Below are positions 63,421 to 64,000 of a stretch of 64,000 bases of DNA, in pieces (position 1 is the stretch's first letter; every line of letters starts with the position of its first letter). Both the position numbers and the translations under genes were made by a program. Origin of the DNA: Rossellomorea marisflavi (GTDB taxonomy: Bacteria > Bacillota > Bacilli > Bacillales > Bacillaceae_B); NCBI RefSeq assembly GCF_022170785.1, contig NZ_CP081870.1:3844001-3908000 (forward strand), in the 5' to 3' direction. The notes beneath the pieces are model-generated. The model was given only the letters and a program-made list of their open reading frames with translations. It had not been told where the DNA came from and did not search any database.

Positions 63421-63443
63421 AAATATGCCCAAAGTTATATATT
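63421..63443. promoter_or_regulatory. Candidate operator box 2 of the PlcR-like regulator
   Basis: The core AAATATGCCCAAAGTTATAT followed by ATT differs from box 1 at two positions of 23. It lies about 70 bases after the peptide stop codon and 125 bases before the next gene; a weaker relative (ATATTTACCCAAAATC) follows near 63460. Confidence 0.6.
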
Positions 63444-63567
63444 TACTCAAAAACAGAACATATTTACCCAAAATCAAAGATGCATCAATTATATACCTTA
63501 ATAAGCCAAAATCCCCTTGTTTTTAAAGTGTGGTAGTATAAAAGTACAATAAAAGAAAGGGGGCTTC

Positions 63568-63891
63568 ATGATGAATAGCATAAGCATGAAAGTAAATCCT
63601 CTATATTCTGAAATTGATTTGTCGATTCAGTTCCATTTTGAGTTCTTGCAAGGTGATTGCAAGGTCGGGGAGGCACTCGCATCCACGTATCCGATCGAGA
63701 ATCATCAGCAAGCCCTCAAGCCTAAGCATTTGTCGTTTCCAAAGGTAGAAAAATGTGCAGTCATTGATTTGTTTGATGTCGTTGGGGATTTGGAGAAGGG
63801 CTGTCTGAAAAAGCTCCACCACTTCCTGAAGGTGATTGGAATGAAAGAAGTTCATGCAGGTTATGACATACAGCGCGAAAGCATGGTATAA
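63568..63891 (+). CDS. Small hypothetical protein, putative target of the PlcR-like regulator
   Basis: 107 residues; ATG 63568 (or 63571) follows GAAAGGGGGC. No signal peptide or membrane helix. Predicted mixed alpha/beta (NPLYSEIDLSIQFHFEFLQG, CAVIDLFDVVGDLEKGCLKK) with no motif I recognise. The promoter area carries operator box 2 and a TTGTTT/TATAAA-like pair, so control by the PlcR-like protein is possible. Ends at a strong hairpin. Confidence 0.6.
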   Translation: MMNSISMKVNPLYSEIDLSIQFHFEFLQGDCKVGEALASTYPIENHQQALKPKHLSFPKVEKCAVIDLFDVVGDLEKGCLKKLHHFLKVIGMKEVHAGYDIQRESMV

Positions 63892-63923
63892 GAAAAGGCG
63901 GTCCTCATGGGCCGCCTTTTCTT
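63890..63923. terminator. Bidirectional terminator at the right end
   Basis: AAGAAAAGGCGG (63890-63901) with CCGCCTTTTCTT (63912-63923), between convergent stop codons. Confidence 0.88.
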
Positions 63924-64000
63924 ATGTGTTGAGGACCGCTGCCGTTTCCACTACCAGTAGCGCTGCGATCCGGCTCGTCATATCCCTGAAATCGAGCGTA
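63922..64000 (-). CDS. C-terminal fragment of a gene running off the window
   Basis: On the minus strand an open frame enters at 64000 and ends at TAA (63924-63922), giving DFRDMTSRIAALLVVETAAV followed by LNT. The codon use and the terminator right after the stop suggest a real gene. Too short to identify. Confidence 0.5.
   Translation of the reverse strand, partial: TLDFRDMTSRIAALLVVETAAVLNT

Overview
The window looks like a chromosome segment of a low-to-moderate GC Bacillaceae species. I infer a Bacillus/Rossellomorea-type organism from the degU-degS-yvyE-LCP-tagO gene order, the TreR/treP/treA system, YwqC/D/E, and strong Shine-Dalgarno sites with many TTG and GTG starts. No rRNA, tRNA, CRISPR array, prophage or plasmid gene was seen.

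Layout. 1-5.3 kb (minus strand) is an exopolysaccharide operon: tyrosine-kinase modulator (ywqC-like), kinase (ywqD-like), phosphatase (ywqE-like), a structured leader resembling the EAR antitermination RNA, an EpsC/CapD-type nucleotide-sugar dehydratase and the start of galU. 5.5-7.4 kb holds an SGNH hydrolase and an LCP ligase. An IS3-family element at 7.47-8.71 kb has landed between the two arms of the terminator once shared by the LCP gene and the next gene. 8.7-12.3 kb is a sugar locus (PTS EIIBC diverging from an RspA/ManD-like dehydratase and a GntR regulator). 12.3-17.7 kb holds small envelope proteins, two tandem TarS-like glycosyltransferases and a LysM-NlpC/P60 hydrolase. 18-22 kb has a two-component system with a repeat-rich secreted protein.

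22.4-30.5 kb is a dispersed trehalose regulon. treP has two TreR operators at its promoter, a third operator and a terminator follow treP, then four tandem ~216 bp repeats, then treA; treR lies about 3 kb further on. A Nudix gene with an amber codon, a histidine phosphatase and an orphan DUF5082/YwqH-like gene sit in between. 30.6-44.6 kb is the conserved degU-degS-yvyE-LCP-tagO-tagA block, followed by an O-antigen-ligase-like protein, a MurJ-family flippase, two GT4 transferases and an LtaS-like sulfatase.

45-56.8 kb is an AT-richer wall teichoic acid island: SH3-repeat glucosaminidase, tagD-tagB, tagF-like, tagG-tagH and a second tagF-like gene. Base composition changes inside that last gene. 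57-61.4 kb encodes a second LysM-NlpC/P60 hydrolase and a large secreted subtilase. 62.1-63.9 kb is the most interesting part. A PlcR/RRNPP-type regulator diverges from an unlisted 38-codon gene encoding a signal peptide plus a 14-residue tail ending LPGKAY, a candidate quorum-sensing pheromone. Two near-identical AT-rich boxes flank the peptide gene. The second box lies upstream of an unknown small gene.

Most of the window therefore concerns making, attaching, remodelling and regulating the cell surface (exopolysaccharide, wall teichoic acid, autolysins, DegS-DegU). A trehalose regulon and a putative peptide-signalling module are added to this.
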